NCBI GenBank assembly: GCA_963170055.1
Contig: CAUJGJ010000185.1
Location: 3,637,275-3,701,274 of the forward strand
DNA: 64,000 nt
Origin: Halisarca cf. caerulea
Lineage: Eukaryota; Porifera; Demospongiae; Chondrillida; Halisarcidae
Reading direction: 5' to 3'
Position 1 is the stretch's first letter; every line of letters starts with the position of its first letter. The notes under the pieces are model-generated. The model was given only the letters and a program-made list of their open reading frames with translations. It made no database searches and was not told the DNA's origin. Shown here piece after piece: positions 49,778-59,957 of the stretch. The position numbers and the translations under genes are program-made.

Positions 49778-51911
49778 AGGTAAAGGGGGGTAATTTGGAA
49801 CATGAAGGTAATTTGAAACAGGGGCAGTAACTTCTGTTGTGGTTAAGTTACCCAGCCATTCTTACTACTGCCAAACTTCCCCTTCATGAAGATAATATGG
49901 ACAAGAAATAACAGATGTACCTTGTGGTTGGCACGGCTTTGGCCTGACTGTTTCAAATTACCCCGCTTAACCTTATATATATAGGGTGTACTGTATATAG
50001 GGTACAGTAGGGTAATTTGGAACCGGGCCTGTTCTTTTTGCTATGATTAAGCTGCTCGGTCATACGTACTATTGCTGAATGCCCAGTTCACGGAGACATT
50101 ACTGACCACAAATTGTACCTGTAGCTTACTGCTGATACTGCTTTTACTTGGCTGTTCCAAGTTACCCCACAAGCAGGATATTTTTGAAATCGATTGTCTT
50201 GTCTCTTCATCATTGAGTTGGTATGTACTATGTACATAATCTGGGATAGCATACCCAATCTCACGCAGCCATTTTTAGAGGCTGACATCACCAGGTGAGA
50301 AATGGGTCTGGCTACACTGGGTTACTACATATGTACATATGTAATGCAATAGAATCTGCAACACTGAACCATGTGATTGACAACTTGGCACTTGTTGGTA
50401 ATAGTTTATATTTGTGGCTTAGCTCTCAGTTTCAATAGTTTGAGGATTTACATACAAAATTTTTGTCAGCCAAATGAGTGGCCCCATTCAAGTTTTGTCG
50501 GTCAGGTTCATGTTTCTTTGAAAAAATAGCAGATAACATCACTATTTCTGGCCCTGAGAGTAAGTTTTTAAACCTATAATATTTTTACCACCCTCTCAAA
50601 AGTAGCACAAAAATATGTATTATAATGTATGTTTATGTTGGATTTATCCTGCAGATCTGAATTTAGTGGACTGGAGCCGTTCCAATGTCCTTGCCATAGC
50701 TCTCCATAATGTAGTGTACTTGTGGAATGCAGATAGTGGATCAGCTCAGGAGCTTTGCCAATTACATGGAGAAAGTACATATGTATCATCAGTTTCTTGG
50801 GGAAAAGGTGGCTCCTACCTTGCAGTTGGTACAAACAGCAATGGCATACTCATTTGGGATGTTACCAGAATGAAGAAGCTGAGAAGTATGAGAGGTCATG
50901 CTTCACGTGTAGGAGCTTTGTCATGGAGACAGCATATTGTGTCAAGGTAAGATTAACTTTGAAAAGCCTGATTGATTATACAGGGAGACTTCTTATAACA
51001 AGCATCTATAAGGGCAGAAACATGACTATCTTCTGTTTTTGTGGATCCAGACAGATTGTTGTGCATGTGAAATAATTTCTGAATAGTGGAGGCTCTGCAT
51101 AACATTTTTTTAATTTCCCAATGTGTCTATAAAGAGCTTCCACTGTGTACTATCTAATTGTACATTGTGGTGTACAATATGACTATTTGCTTAGTTTTTT
51201 GGTGACAATCATTATTTGTTTTATAGTGGCTCAAGAGATGGGTGTATATATCATCATGATGTTCGTGCTAAGGATCATATCACGCAAAGTTCACTTCATC
51301 ATAAGCTGGAAGTCTGTGGTCTCAAGTGGTCAAGAGATGGTGGTTACTTAGCAAGTGGTAGCAATGACAACAGTGTTTGTGTGTGGGGTTTCAGCAATTT
51401 GTCAAAACCTCTTCAAGTGTTGGATCACAATGCTGCTGTTAAAGGTCTTGCATGGTGTCCTTGGCAGAACAGCTTACTGGCAACAGGTGGAGGGAGTGCA
51501 GATCAACATTTGCGTCTCTGGGATATACAAACAGGAAGAACTCTCAAAGCTGTCGATACAGGGTCACAGGTATTGTGCACAACTTCTGTAGTACCAATTT
51601 TAATGGATTACATAATGTTACTTGTTTTTGGATAGGTTACTTCTATAATATGGTCCAAGTCTAACAGGGAACTTCTTACAAGTCATGGTCCACCTTCCCA
51701 CCAATTAAGTTTATGGAATGAAGACTTAAAGAAAGAAGCAGACATTAAGGGCCATAATGGGAGAATTCTCAAAGCAGTTAGAAGCCCATGCGGTTCCCTT
51801 GTTGCATCACTTTCTGCAGACGAGACCTTGAGAGTATGGAAGTGTTTCGATGTTCTGTCAGACATGAGCCAAAGCGGCTTCGAATCTTTTCAAGGCAGCA
51901 TGATCAGATGA
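47987..51911 (+). CDS. CDC20: CDC20, activator of the anaphase-promoting complex
   Basis: WD40 activator that recruits substrates to APC/C and is the target of the spindle checkpoint. Exons 47987-48671, 50655-50946, 51227-51569, 51636-51911; phases agree; 531 aa. Visible: C-box GGDRFIP near residue 123, a possible Mad2-binding KRVLAV around residue 171, ILDAPGVLDDYYLNLVDWS leading into the propeller, SVSWGKGGSYLAVGTNS, SGSRDGCIYHHDVR, LASGSNDNSVCVWG, VKGLAWCPWQNSLLATGGGSADQHLRLWD, and the C-terminal Ile-Arg tail that docks on APC/C. The KEN box seen near FLLS in vertebrate CDC20 is absent (FLLTGKAEQ). Intron 1 holds a G-rich minisatellite, MITEs and (TA)n; intron 2 holds a MITE. The stop is 24 bp from the SELENOT start. 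Confidence 0.95.
48790..49185. repeat. G-rich minisatellite in CDC20 intron 1
   Basis: GTGGGGAGTGGG begins near 48838, 48898, 48960, 49018, 49080 and 49138. Spacing alternates between about 61 and 58 bp because two unit types (CTGTGGCCACTGTC and CTGTTGTGTCATATGG variants) alternate. A degenerate GTCCNGGGGGACCAT region continues to about 49410. ORFs on both strands here are by-products. Confidence 0.85.
49443..49490. repeat. (TA)n microsatellite
   Basis: About 48 bp of TA ending at the CAGT of the next MITE. Confidence 0.95.
49491..49718. mobile_element. MITE 'CAGTGTTCTAGC', flanked by (TA)n on both sides
   Basis: CAGTGTTCTAGCTAAAGAG and TTTCTGGCTAGAACACTG form the inverted ends. TA runs abut both. 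Confidence 0.8.
49719..49775. repeat. (TA)n microsatellite
   Basis: About 50 bp of TA between two MITEs. Confidence 0.95.
49776..49975. mobile_element. MITE 'TAAGGTAAAGGGG' (second locus)
   Basis: TAAGGTAAAGGGGGGTAATT and AATTACCCCGCTTAACCTTA are the ends. It matches the element at 36022-36241. A degraded relative follows at about 50005-50165. Confidence 0.75.
50981..51145. mobile_element. MITE in CDC20 intron 2
   Basis: CAGGGAGACTTCTTATAAC and CTATAAAGAGCTTCCACTG are imperfect inverted ends. Confidence 0.6.
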
Positions 51912-51935
51912 TTCTTATTCTTACGTCATTCCAAA

Positions 51936-52716
51936 ATGGCCGCAACAGTTGCTTGTATTATTTTATTAGTTCATTTGTGTCCTTTGTTATTGTGTGCTGG
52001 AAAAGACAATATTGTTCTTAACCATCCTTCCTTGAAGTCTGAGGTTCCCTCGATTAACATTCGCTACTGGTTAGGTTATATACCTGGTGTGCACTGGTTA
52101 ACATTGCGTATGATTTTTTTCTCGCTCCTTAGCTATTCTTGAGGATACAGGAGGGTTTTTGAAGAATATTCTCAGTTTCTACGGAATAATGTACCAGATT
52201 TACAGGTGTCTGGCGAGAATTATCCTCCAAAACCCGTGTTCTTGTATTTGAGCTACTTGGTTCTTGTGTTACGTTTCGCTCTAATTCTCATGGTAATACT
52301 TGGACCTGATGCCTTTATAAAATTTGGACTGCAGCCTCCATCCATTTTTGAGAGAGCTTACGATAACAAGGTACTTTGAACATAGACTATGCTTTGGATT
52401 TTTTTGCTATTAATCTGCATTAATTTGGGCATTCACTGCCTCAGATTGTAGCGATTTTACTAATTTCAATCGTTGGTGGACAAATAGAAACTATGCTAGT
52501 GTCAACTGGGGCGTTCGAAGTGACTGTAGATGGTATGTTATAATCTCAGCATTTACCATAATTATTCATAGCATGCATTTTGTGTATGTACTCTTCATTT
52601 GCTATGATATAGGGCAAATGGTGTGGTCAAAGCTGGAAATTGGACGTCTTCCAAGTGCTGACGAAGTGTTGAAATTCATTTCTTCACCGGGTTCTATACC
52701 CATGAAGGAGCAATAA
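51936..52716 (+). CDS. SELENOT: Selenoprotein T (contains selenocysteine encoded by TGA)
   Basis: ER-resident thioredoxin-like oxidoreductase. Exons 51936-52069, 52133-52370, 52445-52532, 52613-52716; phases agree; 187 aa including Sec, close to the human length. The N-terminus is a hydrophobic signal/anchor (ATVACIILLVHLCPLLLC). The redox motif C-Y-S-U-GYRRVFEEY has its Cys codon split by intron 1 and its Sec codon TGA at 52140-52142; vertebrates have CVSUGYRRVFEEY. SGENYPPKPVFLYL, two hydrophobic segments, GLQPPSIFERAYDNK, ETMLVSTGAFEVT and VWSKLEIGRLPS follow the family. A SECIS-like hairpin sits 80 bp after the TAA. The ATG (CCAAAATGGCC) has A at -3 and G at +4. Reading TGA as stop would leave the most conserved part untranslated, so Sec is the better reading. 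Confidence 0.95.
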
Positions 52717-52780
52717 ATTTGTGAGCATGCTGTGCATCATTACATTAATTCGCTTGTTGTCATCATAACTTACTCTTATA

Positions 52781-52855
52781 GTTTTGTGCAGTATAATGAT
52801 GGCTTCAAGATAAACCTGGTGTGGATCTTGATGCCGGATGTCTGAACACTCAAAC
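52781..52855 (+). promoter_or_regulatory. SECIS element of SELENOT
   Basis: 5' core ATGA (52796-52799), helix GGCTTCAAGAT (52801-52811) pairing with ATCTTGATGCC (52825-52835) with one mismatch, apical loop starting AAA (52812-52814), and 3' core GGAT (52836-52839) giving the non-Watson-Crick quartet opposite ATGA. A lower helix GTTT..GTGCAG / CTG..CAC..AAAC (52781-52791, 52842-52855) can form. This matches the known eukaryotic SECIS plan. Confidence 0.88.
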
Positions 52856-52967
52856 AGAAATATTTATTGCTTGAACATGGACGTAATACATGTTGTATAT
52901 ATGCTCATCGCTTGACATAATGTGATTGAAGTGTATTCAATATGTAATATGTACAGTAAAGTATATA
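52856..52967. other. 3' end region of SELENOT
   Basis: AT-rich, ends at a MITE. No distinct AATAAA was noticed here, but AATAAA overlaps the stop codon at 52712-52717 (see findings). Confidence 0.4.
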
Positions 52968-53362
52968 CAGTGGACTCCACTTATAAAGAACCCTCTTATA
53001 AAGAACTTCTGCTTAATATAAAGACCATTTTGCCAAGTCCAAGTTTGTGTGCATACATTTTTCCTCTGTTATAATAAACAAACTCCTGTTATAAAGAACT
53101 CGTCACTGTTGCCAGTGACTTTAAAACGAGGTTTGAAGTGGATTTTGTGCTCTTAGAGACATGGAAGTGCGCAGGCTAGTGGGAAAAAAAAACTAAAAGT
53201 TGGTCCACTATGGCCATTATGAATTGTGGCATATTTTTCTTCATATTTATAATGAAGCAATATTCACATTCCTTAATACATTAACATACACTTTTTTAGA
53301 AAGAACTGTTATATAGAACAAATTCTTCTCGATTTCATAGTTCTTTATATCAGGAGTCGACT
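52968..53362. mobile_element. MITE, family 'CAGTsGACTCC' (copy 2)
   Basis: Starts CAGTGGACTCCACTTATAAA and ends TTTATATCAGGAGTCGACT followed by (TA)n. Orientation opposite to 39726-40147. Confidence 0.8.
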
Positions 53363-54852
53363 ATATATATATATATATAGTGAGTCCAGGGAAGTACTAT
53401 CTGACTACATTATCATGGCCTTCCCTACATACAATAGAGGAGTAAAGTAGTCTTCAATCTCATCAATCTGTCCCTAGTTCATTTACTGGCATTCAATCAA
53501 GCATTTTAGTCCACCAAGCCTAAAAAATGGCTGATGTATAACTATAGGGCAGCAGGGTCTGCATGGTTACAAGACTAGGATTGAAACACATGCACCCTCT
53601 GAAAGTAATTACCATTTGCTTTGTTATAGTTTTGTGTGTGACTGAGTGTGTGTATGTGTGTGTGAATAGAAGTTCATAGTCCCTCATCCATCTTAAAACC
53701 ATGCATGCATATACTATGAATGGTATACATGGTATGGCAATTATCTACGCCTGTAACAGAGATCTATTCATAAAGTTACCAAGTTGGAAGGGTAAAAACT
53801 AGGACAGACTACTACTAAACAAATGCAGACTCCTACAAAACTTGAGCCACATTATCTATGGCCAGATGTTTAACGGTGCAAAGTTTAAGGAAATGTGGTA
53901 TGAGTAGCTGAGTACTACTGCATCCTGACAAGTTGTTTCTATCACAGCGATTTTGATTTTAGGACCGTCTTTCACAATGAAAATTTTGGTACTATTGGAC
54001 TAATTTTTGCAGTGAAAGTAGGTCTTGTAGATTCTGGTCCTATATCCAGAAATGGTGCATGTGCCGTGAACTGATTTTCCTGGTCCTATACTGCATTGGA
54101 TTTCAGTATTGTGACACCAAGTGCAGATTATATATTACATAAATTAATATACTTGTTAAAGACTAATCAGTATAACATTTAATCAACACTAGCTATACAA
54201 GGTTGATAAATTTGTTTGAATTGTTTTGTATGAATTACACTCAAGATGATCATTGAAGTGTATTTAATACTGTATTCCTCTATTACAGATACCTTGGGAA
54301 CCCTGTACATACTCAGGAAAGTCTGTATGCTAGAACGATGTACAATTCCTTACAATAATATGCATTAAGCAATGCATCTATATAAGTGATCCTGCCATTG
54401 AAGTAGACATAACTCTGTTTTTGACCTAGCCATAGGCAAAAGCACCTGATTCCATAGTCTGTGGTAGAGTTGATTGATGTTCTCAAGGAAGTGCTTCTGA
54501 GAAAATATTACTGGCAGACTAACTTGGTTATTGTGCAACAATCTTGGAGTCCATAAGGTGGGTCCATTATAGAGGTATCCATAATCGAGGCGTTTGAGTG
54601 TATAATGAATCTCATGATCAGTATGAAACACACTCTTGGCAAACATACAAATACTATAGGGTCATTCAGGATCCTGGGCACAGATAGTTTACTGTGTATA
54701 ATTACGAAACAAAGTGTCTATTAGAAAGTGTTACAAATTTGTGTTACCAATACTATATTTCCCTACATTACTGTGAATGCAATGTTAGCAAATCTACTTC
54801 AAAGTGGAGCCACAGAAAGAAATTGTCTGGCATAGCTGACCCTTTTCCACCA
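53363..54852. other. Intergenic spacer between SELENOT and the Rubicon-like gene
   Basis: No convincing gene. Short (TA)n at 53363-53379, GT-rich patch near 53640-53660. Minus-strand ORF at 54365-54646 has no recognised motif. Confidence 0.4.
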
Positions 54853-54967
54853 TATAAATCGTCCGGTGACGTCAATTCCTGAAAATGACCGAGCGCGGAT
54901 TGGGTCGGCTACACCAGACTAAGAAAGAGAAGTGCTTTGACTTGATAGGTTTATACAGTTCTCCAAG
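54853..54967 (+). promoter_or_regulatory. TATA box, consensus CRE and possible upstream first exon
   Basis: TATAAA (54853-54858) and the palindrome TGACGTCA (54867-54874) are followed by ATG 54885 and a 28-codon frame ending at a good donor (54967, AAG/GTATGA). A splice to the acceptor at 55146-55147 would place this frame out of phase with the Rubicon-like ATG 55169, so it would act as 5' UTR with an upstream ORF. Speculative. Confidence 0.35.
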
Positions 54968-55130
54968 GTATGAAACCATTCTTTGCACGAATCATTGTAT
55001 CATGCCTTCTTTGAATGAGTCCCTACTGAACCATGTAGATCTGCATGCGCAGTACTAGTACTATGTGCATCCATAGATAATAGCATCAAACGTTTTCAAG
55101 CGGCAAAACTCGCAGCGGATCATGCAGTTT

Positions 55131-55138
55131 TCACGTGA
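55131..55138. promoter_or_regulatory. TCACGTGA E-box (CLEAR/M-box type)
   Basis: Palindromic TCACGTGA (followed by C, giving the CACGTGAC core), 31 bp before the start codon of the Rubicon-like gene. MiT/TFE factors bind this in lysosome and autophagy genes; USF/MYC can bind it too. Confidence 0.55.
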
Positions 55139-55168
55139 CAATTTCAGTGTTGTGCTCTGCCCGAAAAC

Positions 55169-57581
55169 ATGTCCGGCGTACGAGAGATACCTTCGTCATC
55201 TACGTCTCACGAAAAATCGTTCTACCCTGTAAACTTTGGTCGCGTTGGTTCCAGTACGGTGGAGAAAAGACAGGATATTTCGTACTCGTATGGCCCTGAG
55301 TCATCGACTAGTAATGCTTTTACAGAAGAAGATGTCACGGATGATTCTGGTTCTAAAGTATCTTCAGATAGTATTGCAAATGGTATGTCTGAAGGATTTA
55401 GAGTGTCGGTAGCTGATATATTGGAGCAGGGTAACTATTCCCCCTCTCACAAGCACACGTTTGAAGTCAATGATGAATTCGTTCATAACAAGGTCAAGCA
55501 GAGACCTCGATCCCATTCCCACGACTCGCTACAGGGTTCAAGTAAGATGGCTGACAGGACAGGAGACAGGTATTATGGTACTCCACCAAAGTCTCTTCTT
55601 GGTGAGCACAGATCACATACCCAGTCAGTTCTTGGTGATGCTTACAGAATGAGAAGTAAAGCTTATCCTCGTAGCCGGTCAAGCTTCATGGCTATGACAC
55701 ACACAATGTCTGATGACCTACAGGAGGTAAATCATTCTGTTTTTGTGCAGTCTTGTATACTTTTAATGGACTTAACTTCAATACTTAGCATGTTGTGTTT
55801 ACAGGAGAATGCATTCTTCTCGATGTCGCATGCCTTAATGTCTGTACTTGAAGAATATAAGTCATTTGTTGTTGAGCAGCAACTTGGATCTGATATATTG
55901 GAACCAATTTTAGCCATTGAGGATGTCCTATCAGATAAAGGACATTCTGAAAGTGAAAACTTTCCCATCAACCCTGAAAATGAAGTGGCAGATAAAGGTA
56001 GGGCATGCGGAATCACTATAGGATATCAATGATTATTTATGCAGTATGTATTGTTTCTGCATGCTTGTTTTCACAGTGTCTCCTCCAACAAGTCCAACTT
56101 TGTATTCAGAGAATTCCTGTCTCTTCCAATGGGACCCACAGGTTTACCAATCTGGAGCACATCGATGTGCCCATCAGCTTTTAACTGCTCTGTCCAAAAA
56201 CTTTGGCAAAGATACTTTCACTGCTAATTCTAATGCAAAAGGTGGTCGCTTACCTCTTCCAGGTGCCATGCAGTCCCTACTACTGAAAAGTGAAGAAATC
56301 AGTGATGCTTTGGAAGAGGTTTGTTATTTGATAAGACCATGTTTCATTTCCGTAACTATTGCCTTATTGTGTTTATGTGTTATTGTTGTTCAATCATGCA
56401 GATTCGTATGAGGCATGCACAGCGTGGTACTTGTGAATGGGCTCCACCTAGGCAGCAAATTATCTTTCAGATAGAGCCCTATAAAGAGTGAGTTGTAAAC
56501 TAGTGTGTACATTAGCCACTACTAGACTTCGAAACATTCCATTTTTCCTCACTTATATCCTCGAGATTCGTCAATGTATTTCAACTGAGACAATGGAGCT
56601 TGTAGACAGTCATTTGCTGATTCTACTCAATTACTCGTACCCTATGCAGTACAACTACACCAATGAAATCATGTATTTTAGCACTTAGTACACACGTGAA
56701 AACTGCCCTGTTGATTGAGGAGCCCATAATTATGGGGGTCAGATATGCAAGATACCCTACTACTATAATTAATTTCGGTGATTTCATTAGTGTATCAAAG
56801 CTTGTCATGCTGCTTTTGTCTTTTGGTGTACAACTTATGTTCTCTTGTATGGTTTGTACCCTTTAGTTTGAAAAAGCAGATGCTGGTTCAGGAGTACAGG
56901 TGTGCCGGCTGCCGGATGGAAGTAGAACAGTCCTTATCAAAACTCTATAGATATTGTTATTACCATGGTAAATACTTTTGTCAGAACTGCCACTCAAACA
57001 AGAAAGCTATTCTTCCAGCACTTGTCATCCATGAATGGAACTTCAGGCAAAAATCAGTGTCCAACATTGCATATGACTTGTTAGCAAAGATTGAAGATAT
57101 TCCCCACTACAACATCTCCGAGCTCAACAAGGGTTTGTATAAACGAGTAATGGGGTTAGAAACCATGAAATCACTAAGGCACCAGCTTGTTTCAACTCGA
57201 CAGTACATTAAAACGTGTCGTTTGGCTACCAGTTTGTCATCAAGGTATGAGGATCTGGGGCATCTTGCAACTGACAGCCATGTGTATTCTTTGAAAGATT
57301 TGCTAAGTGTTGAGAAAGGGGAACTTCAGCTCCGAGCTAGAGCCCTGCTCGAGGCTTCATTCAAACATGTAAAAGAATGTGAAATCTGCAAGTACAAGGG
57401 CCACTATTGCGAAATTTGCCAAAGAGATGACGACATAATCTATCCATTTGAGGCTAAGCGCGTTGTTCAGTGTCAGCAGTGTTTTGCCTGCTACCATAAA
57501 GAGTGCTTCATGCAAGGCACTGTGTCTTGCCCCAAGTGTGTAAGATTAAAAGCATGGAAGTCTAGATCAGACTTGTCCTGA
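55169..57581 (+). CDS. Rubicon-family autophagy regulator (Pacer-like, no RUN domain)
   Basis: Rubicon/Pacer proteins bind the PI3KC3-UVRAG complex and Rab7 to tune autophagosome and endosome maturation. Exons 55169-55726, 55805-55997, 56077-56318, 56402-56487, 56867-57581; phases agree; 597 aa. The first ~190 residues are Ser-rich and disordered. The C-terminal ~240 residues form the Rubicon-homology Rab7-binding region: YRCAGCRMEVEQ, CYYHGKYFCQNCH, VIHEWNFRQKSVSNIAYDLLAKI, HYNISELNKGLYKRV, HVYSLKDLLSVEKGELQLRARALLE, then the zinc cluster CEICKYKGHYCEICQ..DIIYPFE..CQQCFACYHKECF..CPKC. No RUN domain is present in front, as in RUBCNL/Pacer, but the start upstream cannot be excluded. Convergent with the ATPase beta gene 2.4 kb away. 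Confidence 0.9.
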
Positions 57582-57803
57582 TTTTTTTCTGTTGTTACTA
57601 TTGCAGGTGTATTTTTCAAGTTCCTTTTTATTCAAATGTAAAGTACAGTATCATAATACATGTATTAATCTTTGTTACATGTGTACACCATACACCATAT
57701 AATGATATTGTACTTATATATTATGATATATTGCAAAGTCAGCCTTAATTTGAATCAAATTAATATTAATGCCAGTTACATACATATGTATAATATATTG
57801 TAA

Positions 57804-58391
57804 CAGTGGACTCCACTTATAAAGAACTTTTGCTTATATGTATAAAAAGAACAGTTTTGTGACATCTGAGTTTACATGCATGTGTGCATACATTTTTCCT
57901 CTGTAACTTCTGTTATGAAGAACTTGCTTGCTGCCAGCACCTTTCTAATGGGGTTTTGAAGTGGATCTTGCATTCTTAAGACATATGGAAGTGCACAGAC
58001 TATAGTCAAGAAAATACTAGAGAAGGTAAAATTTGAGCTCCACTATATGGCCACCATTGTGATACAGTCAAACTCTGTTAGTAAGTACCTGGGTTAGTAA
58101 GTACTCCTGGATAGCAAGTACTCGTTGCTCTGTCCCTACTTCATGCAATACCATTGAAAGCACCTTGGATAGTAAGTACCTCTGATAGTGAGTACTTATT
58201 TTTCCTTCCCTTGAGGGTACTTACTATCCAAGTTCTACTGTATATGGCATACTTCTTCCATAAATAGATAATGCTGTAATATACTCCAGAATACATACAT
58301 TAACATACTTCTTTTATATAGAAAGATCTTCTGTTATAAAGAAATAACAAATCCTTGTGGATTTCATGGTTCTTAAATCCGGAGTCGACTG
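57804..58391. mobile_element. MITE, family 'CAGTsGACTCC' (copy 3), split by a nested MITE
   Basis: Starts CAGTGGACTCCACTTATAAA and ends ATCCGGAGTCGACTG before TA. The interior is interrupted at 58065-58240 by another MITE. Confidence 0.8.
58065..58240. mobile_element. MITE, family 'CAGTCAAAC' (copy 3), nested
   Basis: 176 bp with CAGTCAAACTCTGTTAGTAA start and AAGTTCTACTG end, TA on both sides. Nearly identical to 40206-40381. Confidence 0.88.
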
Positions 58392-59957
58392 TATATTCTT
58401 TTGCATTGTGTACCATATATGGTGGAAATTGGTTTCACAAAAATATTGCACCCCATTATCCATTTTGGCATATTAACAATCTGCCGTATAATAAATGATA
58501 CATAAGGCCACACAAAGTAAAAAATATGTTTCTGCATGGTCTTGGACATCTTTGAAAATTAACCAGGCCACCAGGGTTTTTTTCCCAATCTAGTCATTGA
58601 CAAAGGCATTTATGCTAGTAAATTCCTTTTATCTGCGAACAGATGCTATTAATGCTAACAAGAATGTTGAATTAAAGCAAGCTGAAAGATGATACAGCAC
58701 AATTAAACTGGGAGTGCATATCTATACGGAACCAGACAGCCAGTAGTCCCACAATAGCACAATGGTTGTGCATGTGTTCATGCTGAACACACTTGATAGA
58801 TTACAATATTTTGGTCAGGGTCACCCAGCATGCTCCTGACTTTTCTTTAAAAAAATACTTCTTTGTTTTTCGCTTAAAATTTTTATCAGTAAAGGGGACC
58901 AGAAACATAAAATTAATTTTGCATGGCCTAATAGTCACAAATTTGTTTGCAGCAATTGTGGCATGATAAGCTAGCGTTTTCACAGTGGCAAATCAACCAT
59001 TTGCCACTGTACACACTGCATATGATCTTCATAAGCATTCCACATATGCAGTGTGCATATATACGCATGCGTGGCATTGTGTTGTTGTGTGCATTTTTCA
59101 AGTTAATTGCAATTCCTTCACAAACATGGGATTGTGTTGCAAGAGAGGTAACTACTAATAATGCTCGTGTAAATGCTGAGCATGCACCCTACCTAGCTTA
59201 TGTCTATGATTAACATACACGGATGTCAATTGGCAAGAGATTCTGCATTCCTTGCAGCTCATTGGCTGTACAACCAAGTGGTTTAAGGGGTTATGCTACA
59301 TCTTGATCCATGCACAGTTGAGTTTCTGAACATGCACTGTCCAGCTGTGTACAGAGGTGCAACTATTATACCGAGTGGTACAGTCCAGCATATTTATATA
59401 CTGTAACTCTTAAATAATTGGTTCCTTGCAACCGTAAAGTTTTGTGTAATTTAATATATTATTCAAATATGAATTATGTCAGCACATGTAGTTATAACCA
59501 AAATGCTAATATCTACCGATTCTACTCAAGCCACAACTGCCAAAAGTTACAAGAATGTTTTAAGTAGAGATTGCTCAACTATACTTAATTTTAAATAAAT
59601 TAATGACAACTAGCACTGTTGGCAAGTCCAAGCACAACAAATTAATCGACTGTTACTGCAAAACTAATGAAAGTTATTCAGATTGGATTTCGGATCACTT
59701 CATTAAAATTATTAACATGAAATCCACCTACAGTACCAATACACGAGCTAATACATATCATACAACAAGTGGTACAAGTAGCTATAATATAAATGATGAT
59801 TTGTTACTGACTTATAACAATATGAACAATGAGGCTAGGACATAAAACAAAGAATATGAGATGACTTTACATAAACTTGTATGTACCCCAACTATTGTGG
59901 TGGAGCAGTATTAATGGTGTCATTGATGATAACTTGTCCTATTTCAACTAACAAATG
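58392..59957. other. Intergenic spacer, convergent 3' ends
   Basis: Nothing convincing. AT-rich with short dispersed repeats; plus-strand ORF 59603-59845 is Asn/Thr/Ser-rich low-complexity and matches no family I know. Confidence 0.4.

Noticed and set aside
52133..52145. TGA at 52140 as a stop that makes this a pseudogene
   Set aside because: It lies exactly at the known Sec position, the downstream frame is intact and conserved over three exons, and a SECIS follows.
59603..59845. 80-aa plus-strand ORF rich in Asn, Thr and Ser
   Set aside because: Low-complexity composition expected of AT-rich DNA and no family likeness.
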